Shown here: positions 52,535-63,387 of the stretch, one piece after another | How the letters are laid out: each line of letters opens with the position of its first letter | Position numbering within the stretch: the stretch's first letter is position 1 | NCBI RefSeq assembly: GCF_000374585.1 | Contig: NZ_KB894659.1 | Span: 1-64,000, forward strand | From: Phocaeicola barnesiae DSM 18169 = JCM 13652 | Lineage (GTDB): Bacteria > Bacteroidota > Bacteroidia > Bacteroidales > Bacteroidaceae | Length of the DNA: 64,000 bases | Direction of reading: 5' to 3' | Translations under genes and position numbers: made by a program | Notes under the pieces: generated by a model | What the model saw: only the letters and a program-made list of their open reading frames with translations | Database searches by the model: none | What the model was told of the DNA's origin: nothing

Positions 52535-52542
52535 TATCTTTG
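52535..52542 (+). promoter_or_regulatory. -7 element of the lysO pair
   Basis: TATCTTTG fits TAnnTTTG, 26 bp before ATG 52569. TTGG at 52509-52512 is a possible -33 box. Confidence 0.6.
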
Positions 52543-52568
52543 TCCGGAAATCAGAAAAAACGACGGAT

Positions 52569-52847
52569 ATGTTTATTGTCATCGGAATCATGTTTGCCGG
52601 TATCGGTACCGGCTTTCTGTTACGTAACCGGAAACTTCCCGGACTTTCCCAACTGACCATGGTGCTCATCTGGTTACTGCTTTTTCTGCTGGGATTGGAA
52701 GTAGGACACAACGAAGCCTTGATACGTAACCTGCACGCCCTGGGGCTGGAAGCATTCGTGTTGGCCATAGCCGGAGTCCTGGGAAGCGTCATAGCCGCCC
52801 GCCTGTTATGGGTTTATCTCTACCGGAGGAAAGGAGCCAAGCGATGA
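52569..52847 (+). CDS. LysO-type exporter, N-terminal half (DUF340)
   Basis: A 92-residue membrane protein with three transmembrane segments (MFIVIGIMFAGIGTGFLL; MVLIWLLLFLLGLEVGHN; LEAFVLAIAGVLGSVIAARL). It corresponds to the N-terminal part of the lysine exporter LysO (YbjE), which is one polypeptide in E. coli. Its stop overlaps the start of the second part by ATGA, so the two halves are made together. The start at 52569 follows the promoter; the open frame extends upstream to 52509 but passes through it. Confidence 0.85.
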   Translation: MFIVIGIMFAGIGTGFLLRNRKLPGLSQLTMVLIWLLLFLLGLEVGHNEALIRNLHALGLEAFVLAIAGVLGSVIAARLLWVYLYRRKGAKR

Positions 52848-53449
52848 AAGGGAGCCTGATTATCGTTTCGTTTTTTCTGCTGGGAACCCTTTGTGGCATC
52901 TCCGACCTGATACCGGAAAGCCTGACCTCCGGCCAACTGAGCTTCTATGCCCTCTGCGCACTGATGTTCAGTGTGGGAATCAGTATCGGACACTCACCGG
53001 ACACGCTGAAAAGTTTCCGCGCCTTGAACCCACGTCTGGGCCTGCTACCGGTACTGACCATTGTAGGGACATTGGCCGGAGTAGCCGCCGCCTGGCTGGT
53101 ATTACCCGGACGCAGCCTGACCGACTGCCTGGCCATCGGCTCCGGATTCGGCTATTATTCACTCTCCAGTATCTTCATCACCACGTATAAAGGAGCGGAA
53201 CTGGGGACCGTTGCCCTTTTGTCCAACATCTTCCGGGAACTGATTACTCTTATCGGAGCGCCACTGCTGGTACGCTGGTTCGGCAGCCTTGCCCCGATTT
53301 CCGCCGGCGGAGCTACTACCATGGATACGACTCTCCCCATCATTACCCGTTACTCGGGACATGAGTTTGTCATCGTCTCGCTGTTTCATGGCTTTGTCGT
53401 GGATTTCAGCGTACCGTTTCTGGTGACATTCTTCTGTTCACTCGGATAA
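52844..53449 (+). CDS. LysO-type lysine exporter, C-terminal half
   Basis: A 201-residue membrane protein with about five to six transmembrane segments. Conserved LysO motifs are LMFSVGISIGHSPDTL near 40, IGSGFGYYSLSSIFIT near 98, LLSNIFRELITLIGAPLL near 124 and GGATTMDTTLPIITRYSG near 155. By family it exports L-lysine and toxic analogues. The start ATG 52844 overlaps the stop of the first gene; ATG 52808 is in frame but upstream of the transmembrane start. Confidence 0.88.
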   Translation: MKGSLIIVSFFLLGTLCGISDLIPESLTSGQLSFYALCALMFSVGISIGHSPDTLKSFRALNPRLGLLPVLTIVGTLAGVAAAWLVLPGRSLTDCLAIGSGFGYYSLSSIFITTYKGAELGTVALLSNIFRELITLIGAPLLVRWFGSLAPISAGGATTMDTTLPIITRYSGHEFVIVSLFHGFVVDFSVPFLVTFFCSLG

Positions 53450-53452
53450 AAA

Positions 53453-53487
53453 AATCCCGGCTCCACAATCAGGGAACCGGGATTCTT
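53453..53487. terminator. bidirectional terminator
   Basis: AATCCCGG(CT) / (AA)CCGGGATT stem flanked by A7 on the left and TCTTT on the right, between the convergent lysO and sufS genes. Confidence 0.8.
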
Positions 53488-53506
53488 TGATAAGATAAAA
53501 CGTCGT

Positions 53507-54724
53507 TTAGGCAAACATCCGGCTTACCCGGCTGACACCCGCTACCAACGTATCGATTTCTTCTTTCGTCGTATACAGTCCGAACGAGGCACGTACCGTT
53601 CCTTCGATGCCCAAACGATGCATCAACGGCTCGGCACAATGATGTCCGGTACGCACGGCAATACCCAGACGATCCAGCAACGTTCCCATATCGAAATGGT
53701 GAATGTTGCCTACCAGGAAGGAGATTACCCCACCTTTATGTTCAGCCTCTCCGAAAATACGCATCTCCGGAATTTCTTTCAGCCGCTGCATGGCGTACAC
53801 AGTCAACTCATGTTCATGAGCCGCAATGTTCTCCATACCGATAGCAGACACATAGTCCAAAGCCTTTGCCAAAGCTGTAGTCCCGATATAATCAGGAGTA
53901 CCGGCTTCGAACTTGAACGGCAGCTCATTGAAAGTAGTCTTCTCGAAACTGACGTTCTGAATCATCTCTCCTCCCCCCTGATACGGAGGCAGTTTGTCCA
54001 ACCATGCTTCCTTTCCGTACAATACACCCACTCCCGTAGGACCATACACCTTGTGACCGCTGAAAACATAAAAATCGGCATCCAGGTCCTGAACGTCCAC
54101 TTTCATGTGAGGGATTCCCTGTGCCCCATCTATCAGAATAGGCACGTTGTGGGCATGCGCCATCTCAATCATCTTCTTCACCGGATTGATGGTACCCAGT
54201 ACATTCGATACATGAGTGACCGAAACCAGTCTGGTGCGTGGCGAGAACAGTTTCTCGTATTCGTCGAGCAAGAGTTCACCTTTATCGTTCATCGGAATCA
54301 CTTTCAGCACAATCCCTTTACGGGCGGCCTGAAGCTGCCAGGAAACGATGTTGCTATGGTGTTCCATGACAGAAACTATCACCTCGTCGCCTTCCTTCAT
54401 CTGACTGTCTGCAAATGTTGCGGCCACCAGGTTGATACTTTCGGTAGTTCCGCGCGTAAAGACAATTTCGGAAGTACTGCGTGCGTTGATGAAACGACGG
54501 ACAGTTTCACGCGAAGCCTCATGCAGGTTGGTAGCCTGCTGCGAAAGGAAATGTACACCCCGGTGTACATTCGCATTCACTGAATAATATTCATCCACCA
54601 TCGCATCCACTACGCAACGCGGCTTCTGAGTGGTAGCTCCATTATCCAGGTAAATCAACGGCTTGTCATACACGGTCCGTGACAGTATCGGGAAATCTTC
54701 CCGTATTTTCTGTATATCGTACAT
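53507..54724 (-). CDS. sufS: cysteine desulfurase SufS
   Basis: A 405-residue PLP enzyme that takes sulfur from cysteine for Fe-S cluster assembly (group II, SufS type). The start MYDIQKIREDFPILSRTVYD; LDNGATTQKPRCVVDAM near 28; the PLP Lys in FSGHKVYGPTGVGVLYG near 221; and the active Cys in RTGHHCAEPLMHRLG near 363. An ATG at 54769 would add 15 residues without family support. Last gene of the suf series, 28 nt after sufD. The partner SufE/SufU is not in the window. Confidence 0.95.
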   Translation of the reverse strand: MYDIQKIREDFPILSRTVYDKPLIYLDNGATTQKPRCVVDAMVDEYYSVNANVHRGVHFLSQQATNLHEASRETVRRFINARSTSEIVFTRGTTESINLVAATFADSQMKEGDEVIVSVMEHHSNIVSWQLQAARKGIVLKVIPMNDKGELLLDEYEKLFSPRTRLVSVTHVSNVLGTINPVKKMIEMAHAHNVPILIDGAQGIPHMKVDVQDLDADFYVFSGHKVYGPTGVGVLYGKEAWLDKLPPYQGGGEMIQNVSFEKTTFNELPFKFEAGTPDYIGTTALAKALDYVSAIGMENIAAHEHELTVYAMQRLKEIPEMRIFGEAEHKGGVISFLVGNIHHFDMGTLLDRLGIAVRTGHHCAEPLMHRLGIEGTVRASFGLYTTKEEIDTLVAGVSRVSRMFA

Positions 54725-54752
54725 AATCCTTCCTTCTTTTCTACAAAACAAA

Positions 54753-56096
54753 TTACTTACAAATCGCACATCCCTGACACTTGTTCAATTCGCCACGGAA
54801 ACGTTTCTCTACCAGCAGATGCAGACGGTCTTTCAACGCGTCCATCCGGATGTGGTCGATAACTTCGTTCACGAAAGCGAACATCAGAAGCAGACGAGCT
54901 TCCTTCAGGCTGATACCACGCTGCTGCATATAGAACAAGGCCCCTTCGTCCAACTGGCCTACTGTCGCTCCATGCGAACATTTCACATCGTCCGCATAGA
55001 TTTCCAGCTGAGGCTGGGTATACATGCGTGCCTCGCGGGTAGCACAGATGTTCCGGTTGGTCTGCTGAGAAGAAGTACGCTGAGCCCCTTCACGCACCAG
55101 AACCTTTCCGGCAAAAGCGCCGACCGCCTGGTCATCGAGCACATACTTGAACAGCTCGTTGCTGGTACAGTCGGATGCCTTGTGGTCAATGAATGTACTG
55201 TTGTCCACCTGTTCGTTCTTGTCGGCAATAGCCATTCCGCACAAGTTTACTTCTGCGCCCGGTCCTGCCAACGTCACATCTGCCGAATTGCAGGTAGTAC
55301 CGTTGTGCAGCGTCATACCATTCAATAGGACATTGCTGCCGGCCTCCTGGTTCACATACAGCTTACTGAAACGTACCGTACTGTTGTGTGTCTCTTCCAA
55401 TTCATAAAGGTCGAATACAGCATTCTCGCCTACATAAGCTTCAATCACCTGAGTAGACAGGAAGTTTACATCGTCCATGGCATGGTCGCAGATTAACAGA
55501 CGGGCCTGTGCACCGCTTTCTACGATAATCAGGATACGGCGGTTCACCAGGAAATTCACATCGGCACGCAGGATATTGACCAGCTGAATCGGTTTTTCCA
55601 GTACCATATTCTTGGGGATGTACATCAGTACCCCGTCCTGCGCAAACATGGTATTGAAAGCGACCACTCCGTCTTTCGAAGTATCGGCCAGCTTGCCGTA
55701 GTACTTCTTCACCAGTTCCGGATGAGTTTCCGCTACCTCCTTCAGACTGCCGAAAATCACTCCTTTCGGCAATTGGGCCGTAGGATGGTCGTGCTTGTCG
55801 AACGCATCATTGACCACGAAATACAGTGATGTACTCATATTCGGAACATCACATTTGAATACTTCATACGGATTCACCGGAATCTGCAGTCTGTTCAGAT
55901 TCAACCCGTAATCTGGAGCAAAATACTTGCTCACCTCCGTATATCTGTACCTTTCCTGCTTACGGGTCGGAAATCCCAGCGCTTCGAAATCGGCAAAAGC
56001 TTTAGCACGGGGTGCATTCAACGCTTCTGCGCTATGCTGGCAAATCATCGCCTCATACTGCGTAAAAAGGTCTATATATTGCTGTTCTGCTTTCAT
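54753..56096 (-). CDS. sufD: Fe-S cluster assembly protein SufD
   Basis: A 447-residue scaffold component of the SufBCD complex. It has the parallel beta-helix core with regions such as RILIIVESGAQARLLICDHA near 178, then DDVKCSHGATVGQLDEGALF near 372 with the conserved His, and YMQQRGISLKEARLLL near 393. It begins 2 nt after the sufC stop. Confidence 0.93.
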   Translation of the reverse strand: MKAEQQYIDLFTQYEAMICQHSAEALNAPRAKAFADFEALGFPTRKQERYRYTEVSKYFAPDYGLNLNRLQIPVNPYEVFKCDVPNMSTSLYFVVNDAFDKHDHPTAQLPKGVIFGSLKEVAETHPELVKKYYGKLADTSKDGVVAFNTMFAQDGVLMYIPKNMVLEKPIQLVNILRADVNFLVNRRILIIVESGAQARLLICDHAMDDVNFLSTQVIEAYVGENAVFDLYELEETHNSTVRFSKLYVNQEAGSNVLLNGMTLHNGTTCNSADVTLAGPGAEVNLCGMAIADKNEQVDNSTFIDHKASDCTSNELFKYVLDDQAVGAFAGKVLVREGAQRTSSQQTNRNICATREARMYTQPQLEIYADDVKCSHGATVGQLDEGALFYMQQRGISLKEARLLLMFAFVNEVIDHIRMDALKDRLHLLVEKRFRGELNKCQGCAICK

Positions 56097-56098
56097 GC

Positions 56099-56851
56099 TT
56101 ATTCTCCTAGTTCTTTCTTAATCCAGTCGTAACCCTTTTCTTCCAGTTCGAGTGCCAGTTCCGGACCCGCTGTCTTAACAATGCGTCCTTTATACAATAC
56201 GTGTACAATGTCCGGTTTGATATAATCCAACAAACGCTGGTAATGTGTAATCACAATACAACTGGTTTCCGGAGTCTTCAGCTTGTTCACACCTTCGGCC
56301 ACGATACGCAAAGCATCGATATCCAGTCCGGAGTCTGTTTCATCCAGGATACTCAGTTTCGGTTCCAGCATAGCCATCTGGAAAATCTCGTTGCGTTTCT
56401 TTTCACCTCCCGAGAAGCCTTCGTTCACAGAACGGTTGGCCAGCTTGCTGTCCAGTTCCACGATTTCCCGTTTCTGGCGCATCAGCTTGAGGAATTCACT
56501 GGCAGTCAATGCCGGAAGTCCTTTGTACTTACGCTGTTCATTGACAGCCGCACGCATGAAATTCACCATACTTACCCCCGGAATCTCTACTGGATACTGG
56601 AAAGAAAGGAACAGTCCTTCGTGACTGCGGTCTTCCGGGCTCAAAGCCAGCAAGTCCTTACCATCGAATGTCACAGAACCTTTTGTCACTTCATAAGCCG
56701 GATGACCGACCAGTACGTTACTCAACGTACTTTTACCGGAACCGTTCGGTCCCATGATGGCATGTACCTCACCTGACTTGACTGTCAGATTAATGCCTTT
56801 CAATATCTCTTTGCCGTTGATGTTGGCATGTAAATCCTTTATTTCTAACAT
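56099..56851 (-). CDS. sufC: Fe-S cluster assembly ATPase SufC
   Basis: A 250-residue ABC-type ATPase. The start [20 protein letters not shown] is set at 56851; the open frame continues 11 codons upstream. Walker [11 protein letters not shown] near 35, signature [11 protein letters not shown] near 147, Walker B with the SufC-specific [14 protein letters not shown] near 170. It drives the SufBCD scaffold. It lies 39 nt after sufB. Confidence 0.96.
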   Translation of the reverse strand: MLEIKDLHANINGKEILKGINLTVKSGEVHAIMGPNGSGKSTLSNVLVGHPAYEVTKGSVTFDGKDLLALSPEDRSHEGLFLSFQYPVEIPGVSMVNFMRAAVNEQRKYKGLPALTASEFLKLMRQKREIVELDSKLANRSVNEGFSGGEKKRNEIFQMAMLEPKLSILDETDSGLDIDALRIVAEGVNKLKTPETSCIVITHYQRLLDYIKPDIVHVLYKGRIVKTAGPELALELEEKGYDWIKKELGE

Positions 56852-56890
56852 AGTTCTTTTTCCGTTAATCGTTGATGTAATCAAATACGC

Positions 56891-58342
56891 TTATCCCACA
56901 CTTCCTTCCAGAGAGATAGACAACAGTTTCTGGGCTTCCACAGCAAACTCCATCGGCAGCTTGTTGATGACTTCCTTGGCATACCCGTTCACAATCAAGC
57001 CGATGGCATCTTCCGTATTGATACCACGCTGGTTGCAATAGAACAACTGGTCTTCCGAAATCTTAGAGGTAGTAGCCTCATGTTCCACCACTGCCGTCTC
57101 GTTGTGGATATCCATATACGGGAAGGTATGGGCCCCACACTGGCTTCCCAACAGCAAGGAATCGCACTGGCTGTAGTTACGGGCATTCTCGGCACGTTCG
57201 GCCACCCGCACCAGTCCCCGGTAGGAATTCTGGCTCTTTCCGGCACTGATACCTTTACTTACAATGGTAGAACGAGTGTTTTTACCCAGATGAATCATCT
57301 TCGTACCCGTATCAGCCTGCTGATAATTATTGGTCACGGCTACTGAATAAAATTCTGCCACCGCATTGTCGCCGGTCAGGATACAACTGGGATATTTCCA
57401 GGTAATGGCCGAACCGGTTTCCACCTGAGTCCATGACAGTTTACTGTCTACACCCTTACAGTTACCGCGTTTCGTCACGAAGTTATAGACACCTCCCTTA
57501 CCTTCGGCATCGCCCGGATACCAGTTCTGTACAGTAGAATACTTCACCTCGGCCCGGTCGAGCACCACAATCTCTACGATGGCGGCATGCAACTGGTTTT
57601 CATCACGCATCGGGGCTGTACATCCTTCCAGATAAGACACATAGCTGTCATCATCGGCAATAATCAATGTACGCTCGAACTGTCCGGTATTCGCTGCATT
57701 GATACGGAAATACGTTGACAGTTCCATCGGACAACGGACACCTTTCGGGATATAGACGAACGAACCGTCACTGAATACAGCCGAGTTCAAGGCTGCAAAA
57801 AAGTTATCACGGTAACCCACTACGGAGCCCAGGTATTTCTTTACCAGGTCCGGGTGTTCACGTACCGCCTCGCTGATAGAACAGAAGATGATACCTTTCT
57901 CCATCAAGGTTTCCTTGAAAGTCGTCTTGACCGATACCGAGTCCATGACGGCGTCTACCGCCATCCCGCTCAGTGCCATCTGCTCTTCCAACGGAATTCC
58001 TAATTTATTGAATGTCTTGATCAGTTCAGGGTCTACCTCATCCATGCTCTTCGGGCCTTCCTTCTTCTTGGTCGGATCGGCATAATAAGAGATAGCCTGG
58101 TAATCGATTTCAGGGATGGTGAGGTGTGCCCAGGTAGGCATTTCCAACGTCAACCAGTAGCGATAAGCCTTCAGACGGAAGTCCAGCAACCATTCCGGTT
58201 CTCCTTTCTTCTCCGAAATGAGCCGTACCACATCTTCGTTCAATCCCTTTTCGATAATATCTGTATGAACATCCGTAGTGAAGCCATATTTATACTTCTC
58301 CTGAGTCAGTTCCTTCACATATTTATTGGGTTCTAGCTGCAT
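56891..58342 (-). CDS. sufB: Fe-S cluster assembly protein SufB
   Basis: A 483-residue scaffold subunit on which clusters are built. It contains [20 protein letters not shown] near 90, [20 protein letters not shown] near 195, the Cys-containing [20 protein letters not shown] near 240, and C-terminal [20 protein letters not shown] near 425. First suf gene; 53 nt after cvpA without an evident promoter, so it is probably transcribed from further upstream. Confidence 0.96.
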   Translation of the reverse strand: MQLEPNKYVKELTQEKYKYGFTTDVHTDIIEKGLNEDVVRLISEKKGEPEWLLDFRLKAYRYWLTLEMPTWAHLTIPEIDYQAISYYADPTKKKEGPKSMDEVDPELIKTFNKLGIPLEEQMALSGMAVDAVMDSVSVKTTFKETLMEKGIIFCSISEAVREHPDLVKKYLGSVVGYRDNFFAALNSAVFSDGSFVYIPKGVRCPMELSTYFRINAANTGQFERTLIIADDDSYVSYLEGCTAPMRDENQLHAAIVEIVVLDRAEVKYSTVQNWYPGDAEGKGGVYNFVTKRGNCKGVDSKLSWTQVETGSAITWKYPSCILTGDNAVAEFYSVAVTNNYQQADTGTKMIHLGKNTRSTIVSKGISAGKSQNSYRGLVRVAERAENARNYSQCDSLLLGSQCGAHTFPYMDIHNETAVVEHEATTSKISEDQLFYCNQRGINTEDAIGLIVNGYAKEVINKLPMEFAVEAQKLLSISLEGSVG

Positions 58343-58395
58343 ATCTATTTTAAGTTAATAACTGAATTATCTATATCTAATCACTTGAATATTTT

Positions 58396-58926
58396 TCAGA
58401 GTAAATCCATATCATTGTAAGTAGGAGCATCCATCAGCTGTTCGGCTACCGACTTGAAGGCCGGATAGAACACGCTCGAGAAACGTTCCATCGGATAATA
58501 CAACACAGATTCCTGCTTGGTGGTTGACTGCATCAGTGTATTATCCGCATCGATGAACTGAATCAGACGGATAGCCATGCTTACCAGCAAAGCATATTTG
58601 ATAAGCCCCACTCCGGAGCCCAACCACCGGTTGATACATCCCAGACTGATGACATTCAATACCTTTGTAAGCAGAGAGGCCGCGATGGACAATCCCAAGG
58701 GAACAATGATACCAATCAGGATAAAGGCCAGAATCTGACCCACCGTCACAGAGGTACCGATTTCAGTAGCCAACCGCTCTCCCACTACGCCGAACAAAGC
58801 ACGGGCCACCAACAGACCGGCAATCAATCCTACGATGGAAATAACCTGAGAGACAAATCCTTTCATAAATCCCTGGACAGCTCCCAATCCCAATACGATG
58901 ACAATTATCCAATCGAGTGTAGTCAT
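58396..58926 (-). CDS. CvpA family membrane protein
   Basis: A 176-residue inner-membrane protein with four transmembrane segments (MTTLDWIIVIVLGLGAVQGF; VISIVGLIAGLLVARALFGV; ILAFILIGIIVPLGLSIAAS; about 120-137) and a soluble tail. E. coli CvpA was linked to colicin V production and envelope function, but the role here is unknown. The start at 58926 begins the first segment directly; the open frame reaches 58965. It lies between infB and sufB. Confidence 0.88.
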   Translation of the reverse strand: MTTLDWIIVIVLGLGAVQGFMKGFVSQVISIVGLIAGLLVARALFGVVGERLATEIGTSVTVGQILAFILIGIIVPLGLSIAASLLTKVLNVISLGCINRWLGSGVGLIKYALLVSMAIRLIQFIDADNTLMQSTTKQESVLYYPMERFSSVFYPAFKSVAEQLMDAPTYNDMDLL

Positions 58927-58950
58927 TTGTTTCGTTCGTTCATAAAGAAT

Positions 58951-59027
58951 AGACGCAGACCACACAGACTACACGGACTTCCTTTTATAAAAATAAGAAA
59001 GCGTGGAATCAGCGTAACCTGCGTCTA
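58951..59027. repeat. REP-like inverted element between infB and cvpA
   Basis: AGACGCAG (58951-58958) and CTGCGTCT (59019-59026) are perfectly inverted, and each arm continues in 9-nt units. On the minus strand the first arm reads TCCGTGTAG TCTGTGTGG TCTGCGTCT; on the plus strand the second reads CAGCGTAAC CTGCGTCTA. The regular units suggest a dispersed intergenic repeat. Confidence 0.55.
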
Positions 59028-59050
59028 CCTATCTTATAAATTATATTCAA

Positions 59051-62008
59051 TTACAATGTCTGCTTCACTTCTACTTCTTCGTAAGTTTCAATGATATCGC
59101 CTACCTTCAGGTCATTACAGTTGGTCAGGCTGATACCGCACTCGAAGTTGGTACCTACCTCCTTCACATCGTCCTTGAAACGCTTCAAGGCATTGATGTT
59201 ACCTGTAAAGATAACGATACCGTCACGAATCAGACGAGCCTTGTCGGAACGTTTCACCTTACCGGTCTTCACCATTGCTCCGGCTACCATACCCACCTTG
59301 CTGATGTTGAATACCTCACGCACTTCGATGGTAGCGGTCACCTGTTCCTTCAATGTCGGTGCCAACATACCTTCCATCGCAGCCTTGACTTCTTCGATGG
59401 CATCGTAGATGATAGAATACTTGCGGATATCTACACCTTCCTGTTCGGCCAGTTTCGCAGCATTGCTTGACGGACGAACCTGGAAACCTACGATAATGGC
59501 ATCGGAAGCAGCCGCCAATGAAACATCGGATTCGGAAATCTGTCCTACACCCTTATGGATGACATTGACCTGAATCTGTTCGGTAGACAACTTGATGAGT
59601 GAATCGCTCAACGCTTCTACAGAACCGTCCACGTCACCCTTCACGATGATGTTCAGTTCGTGGAAGTCACCCAAAGCCAAACGGCGTCCTACTTCATCGA
59701 GTGTCAACATCTTCTGAGTACGCAAGCCCTGTTCACGAGCCAACTGTTCACGCTTGTTGGCGATTTCACGTGCTTCCTGGTCTGTATCGAATACATGGAA
59801 AGTATCACCTGCAGCCGGAGCGCCGTTCAATCCCAGAATCAATACCGGTTCAGAAGGACCGGCTTCTTTCAGACGCTGGTTACGTTCGTTGAACATAGCT
59901 TTCACCTTACCGTAAGAAGTTCCGGCCAACACGATATCACCGACATGCAATGTACCGTTGGAAACCAGTACAGTCGCTACATAACCACGTCCCTTATCCA
60001 ATGAAGATTCGATGATGGAACCGGTAGCCTTACGGTTCGGATTTGCTTTCAAATCCAGCATTTCGGCTTCGAGCAACACTTTTTCGAGCAGTTCCTTCAC
60101 ACCGATACCCTTCTTGGCCGAGATATCCTGAGACTGGTACTTGCCGCCCCATTCTTCTACCAGGAAGTTCATGGCAGCCAGTTCCTCCTTAATCTTGTCC
60201 GGATTGGCATTCGGTTTATCAATCTTGTTGATGGCAAATACGATAGGTACACCGGCAGCCATCGCATGGTTGATAGCTTCCTTGGTCTGTGGCATGACAT
60301 TATCATCGGCAGCCACAATGACGATTACCACGTCGGTAACCTTCGCACCACGGGCACGCATCGCGGTAAATGCCTCGTGACCCGGAGTATCAAGGAAGGT
60401 GATGCGTCGGCCGTCTTCCAGCTTCACGTTATAGGCACCGATGTGCTGTGTGATACCTCCGGCTTCACCGGCAATCACATTGGCCTTACGGATATAGTCA
60501 AGCAACGAAGTCTTACCGTGGTCTACGTGTCCCATGACTGTAACAATCGGCGCACGTGCCTGCAGGTCTTCTTCAGCATCGGCTTCTTCTTCGATGGCCT
60601 GTGCAACTTCTGCACTTACATATTCTGTCTTGTATCCAAATTCTTCTGCTACCAGGTTGATGGTTTCAGCATCCAGACGCTGGTTGATAGATACCATCAG
60701 TCCAACGCTCATACAGGTAGAAATAACCTGAGTCACTGAAATATCCATCATGTTTGCCAATTCGTTGGCAGTAACGAACTCTGTCAGTTTCAACACCTTG
60801 CTTTCTTCCTGTTCGAGTTCTTCCTGCTCCATCTGGCGGTTCTGCAACTGTTCACGTTTTTCCTTACGGTACTTGGCTGCCTTATTCTTTCCCTTATTTG
60901 TCAGGCGGGCCAGCGTTTCCTTCACCTGTTTAGCTACATCTTCATCGCTGACTTCCTGTTTTACCACCGGTTTCTTGAAACGGTCCTTGTTGTGCTTTCC
61001 TCCACCTTGACTGGAAGCATTGTTCTTACCGGATTTTTCATTACGTGCAGCACCTGCGTTCACACTGGCGCTGACAGCACCGGGGTTATTGATGTCAACC
61101 CGTTCCTTGTTGATACGGTTGCGTTTCTTCTTCTTCGCAGCATCGTCCAGTCCAGCCTTATCCCCTTTCTCATCAGTTTTTCTGATTTCCTTGATAATAG
61201 CGTCTTTCATCTGTTTGCGCTGTTCCTGGCGTTGCTTATCCTTTTCCTCCCGCTCTTTACGTTTTTCTTCTTTCGATTTCTTTTTCGGGCGGGTAGATTG
61301 ATTCAATGCAGCCAAGTCAATCTGACCTACCACATTGATTTTCGATTTGAATTCGGTAGGACGGATTTTGAATACCTCGTCCTCTTTCTTTTGGGCGGAC
61401 TGTACATCCGGGTTTTCTTGTTTCTTTTCTTCCATCGGCTCTGGTTTGATATCTTCTGCCTTTATCTCCGGCTGTTTAAGTTCTTCTTTCACTTCTTGTG
61501 GTTCCGGTTTCTTCACTTCCTCGACAACCGGTTCAGGACGGGTCGCCTTTTCTGCTTCTACCTCTATCTTGACAGGTTCTGGCTGCGCAGGCGTTTCCTG
61601 AGCTGCCGGTTCTGCGGCAGGCTCCACAACAGCCGGTTTTACCTTTTTCTTCTTATTCAGACTGTCCAAATCAATCTTACCTACCGGTTTGAATTTCGGA
61701 CGTACATCTTCGGGAACTACTGTCTCGATGGTATCCGAAACCGAAGCTTTGGCTTCCGGTTTCAAATCTTCAATCGAGACAGAAGCCTTATTACGGTCTT
61801 TGTTCTGTCTTTCCTGAATGATTTTTTCCGACTCCATCTTCAGATGTTTATCCTTGCTGAACTCCTTTACCAGCGCGGCATATTGTTCATCGGTGATTTT
61901 GGCATTGGGATTAGCATCTATGGTATAGCCTTTTTTCTGCAAAAAATCTACTACCGTCGCTATTCCTACATTCAAGTCTCTTGTTACTTTATTCAATCTA
62001 ATCGTCAT
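59051..62008 (-). CDS. infB: translation initiation factor IF-2
   Basis: A 985-residue GTPase that places initiator tRNA on the ribosome. The N-terminus [20 protein letters not shown] is an IF2_N domain. A long charged Lys/Glu/Pro linker (about 60-400) follows, with a second IF2_N-like piece near 415 ([20 protein letters not shown]). The G domain has [14 protein letters not shown] near 492, [14 protein letters not shown] near 537 and [12 protein letters not shown] near 592. Domains II-IV run to the end. The long linker is usual for Bacteroidetes. Confidence 0.97.
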   Translation of the reverse strand: MTIRLNKVTRDLNVGIATVVDFLQKKGYTIDANPNAKITDEQYAALVKEFSKDKHLKMESEKIIQERQNKDRNKASVSIEDLKPEAKASVSDTIETVVPEDVRPKFKPVGKIDLDSLNKKKKVKPAVVEPAAEPAAQETPAQPEPVKIEVEAEKATRPEPVVEEVKKPEPQEVKEELKQPEIKAEDIKPEPMEEKKQENPDVQSAQKKEDEVFKIRPTEFKSKINVVGQIDLAALNQSTRPKKKSKEEKRKEREEKDKQRQEQRKQMKDAIIKEIRKTDEKGDKAGLDDAAKKKKRNRINKERVDINNPGAVSASVNAGAARNEKSGKNNASSQGGGKHNKDRFKKPVVKQEVSDEDVAKQVKETLARLTNKGKNKAAKYRKEKREQLQNRQMEQEELEQEESKVLKLTEFVTANELANMMDISVTQVISTCMSVGLMVSINQRLDAETINLVAEEFGYKTEYVSAEVAQAIEEEADAEEDLQARAPIVTVMGHVDHGKTSLLDYIRKANVIAGEAGGITQHIGAYNVKLEDGRRITFLDTPGHEAFTAMRARGAKVTDVVIVIVAADDNVMPQTKEAINHAMAAGVPIVFAINKIDKPNANPDKIKEELAAMNFLVEEWGGKYQSQDISAKKGIGVKELLEKVLLEAEMLDLKANPNRKATGSIIESSLDKGRGYVATVLVSNGTLHVGDIVLAGTSYGKVKAMFNERNQRLKEAGPSEPVLILGLNGAPAAGDTFHVFDTDQEAREIANKREQLAREQGLRTQKMLTLDEVGRRLALGDFHELNIIVKGDVDGSVEALSDSLIKLSTEQIQVNVIHKGVGQISESDVSLAAASDAIIVGFQVRPSSNAAKLAEQEGVDIRKYSIIYDAIEEVKAAMEGMLAPTLKEQVTATIEVREVFNISKVGMVAGAMVKTGKVKRSDKARLIRDGIVIFTGNINALKRFKDDVKEVGTNFECGISLTNCNDLKVGDIIETYEEVEVKQTL

Positions 62009-62123
62009 AATTTTCTTCAGTTTTTAATAGAGTTCGGGAAAAAGTTCATGCACACAAAAGACCAGGCAACAAAATACTGAATCGCCACAGATCCTTAACC
62101 GTTCAGGGGACAGAACGTAACAT

Positions 62124-63383
62124 TTATTCTTCTTCGAACTCCGCTTTCAAAATTCTCAACACATCGTCTACTGTGTTCTCCTCCAAGTCTGCCTTCTCAA
62201 TCAGCATTTCACGCGGAGCGTTCAATACTCCTTTGGCTGTATCAATACCGATACCCTTGATAGCATTGATAACCCAATCATCGATTTCATCCTTGAATTC
62301 ATCCAGATAGATGTCTTCGTCGGTTGCGTTCTCATCCAGTTCGCGGTATACATCGATGGTATATTCGGTCAGCATACTTGCCAGCTTGATGTTCATACCA
62401 CCCTTACCGATAGCCAACGACACTTCTTCAGGCTTCAGGTAAACTTCTGCCCGCTTTTCTTCCTCGTGCATGACGATGGAAGAAATCTTGGCCGGACTCA
62501 ACGCACGCTGGATGAAGAGCTGGATATTCGATGTGTAATTGATGACATCGATGTTCTCGTTGCGCAACTCACGTACGATACCATGGATTCGCGAACCTTT
62601 CACACCGACACAGGCTCCAACCGGATCGATACGATCATCATAAGATTCTACTGCAATCTTGGCGCGTTCACCCGGGATACGGGCAATCTTCTTGATGGTA
62701 ATCAGTCCGTCATTGATTTCCGGAACTTCCTGTTCGAACAGACGCTGCAGGAACATCGGAGATGTACGGCTCAGGATAATCTTCGGATTGTTGTTCTTGT
62801 TGTCCACACGGGCTACCACAGCACGGGCAGTTTCTCCCTTCCGGTAGAAATCACTCGGAATCTGTTCTGTCTTCGGGAGCAGAAGTTCATTGCCCTCATC
62901 GTCGAGCAACAGGATTTCCTTCTTCCAAATCTGGTAAACCTCTGCGCTGATAATGGTACCTACCTTGTCGATATATTTGTTATACAGACTATCCTTCTCC
63001 AGTTCAAGAATCTTGGAAGCCAATGTCTGCCGCAAGTTCAGGATAGCACGACGACCAAACTTTTCAAAGAATACCTGATCGGTTACTTCCTCACCCGCTT
63101 CGTATGAAGCATCAATCTTACGAGCCTCTGTCAGAGAAATCTGCATATTAGGGTTCGTCAGTTCGTCATCGGCTACGACTGTACGGTTTCGGTAGATTTC
63201 AAAATCACCCTTATCCGGATTCACAATCACATCGTAGTTCTCGTCCGTACCGAACATTTTCGCAATCACACTACGGAAAGATTCTTCCAATACACTCACC
63301 ATCGTGGTGCGGTCTATATTCTTCAGTTCCTTGAATTCCGAGAATGTGTCAATCAGACTGACAGTTTCTTCTTTTTTAGCCAT
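62124..63383 (-). CDS. nusA: transcription termination/antitermination factor NusA
   Basis: A 419-residue protein that binds RNA polymerase and RNA. N-terminal domain (about 1-130), S1 domain (about 130-200), two KH domains (VGACVGVKGSRIHGIVREL near 245; SLAIGKGGMNIKLASMLTEY near 315) and a short acidic C-terminus (about 350-419) without the E. coli-type acidic repeats. It starts 4 nt after rimP; 115 bp separate it from infB. Confidence 0.97.
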   Translation of the reverse strand: MAKKEETVSLIDTFSEFKELKNIDRTTMVSVLEESFRSVIAKMFGTDENYDVIVNPDKGDFEIYRNRTVVADDELTNPNMQISLTEARKIDASYEAGEEVTDQVFFEKFGRRAILNLRQTLASKILELEKDSLYNKYIDKVGTIISAEVYQIWKKEILLLDDEGNELLLPKTEQIPSDFYRKGETARAVVARVDNKNNNPKIILSRTSPMFLQRLFEQEVPEINDGLITIKKIARIPGERAKIAVESYDDRIDPVGACVGVKGSRIHGIVRELRNENIDVINYTSNIQLFIQRALSPAKISSIVMHEEEKRAEVYLKPEEVSLAIGKGGMNIKLASMLTEYTIDVYRELDENATDEDIYLDEFKDEIDDWVINAIKGIGIDTAKGVLNAPREMLIEKADLEENTVDDVLRILKAEFEEE

Positions 63384-63387
63384 AATC

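Larger units (their letters stand above)
52210..52568. other. 359-bp intergenic region with hairpin and degenerate repeats
   Basis: It contains the PepSY-gene terminator (52232-52266), a run of degenerate units of about 22 nt at 52378-52452 and the lysO promoter at 52535-52542. The minus-strand open frame across it has no protein-like features. Confidence 0.6.

Noticed and set aside
60992-62080. 362-residue plus-strand open frame opposite infB
   Set aside because: It is a mirror of the lysine/glutamate-rich infB linker, giving long runs of Phe and Leu without domain pattern.
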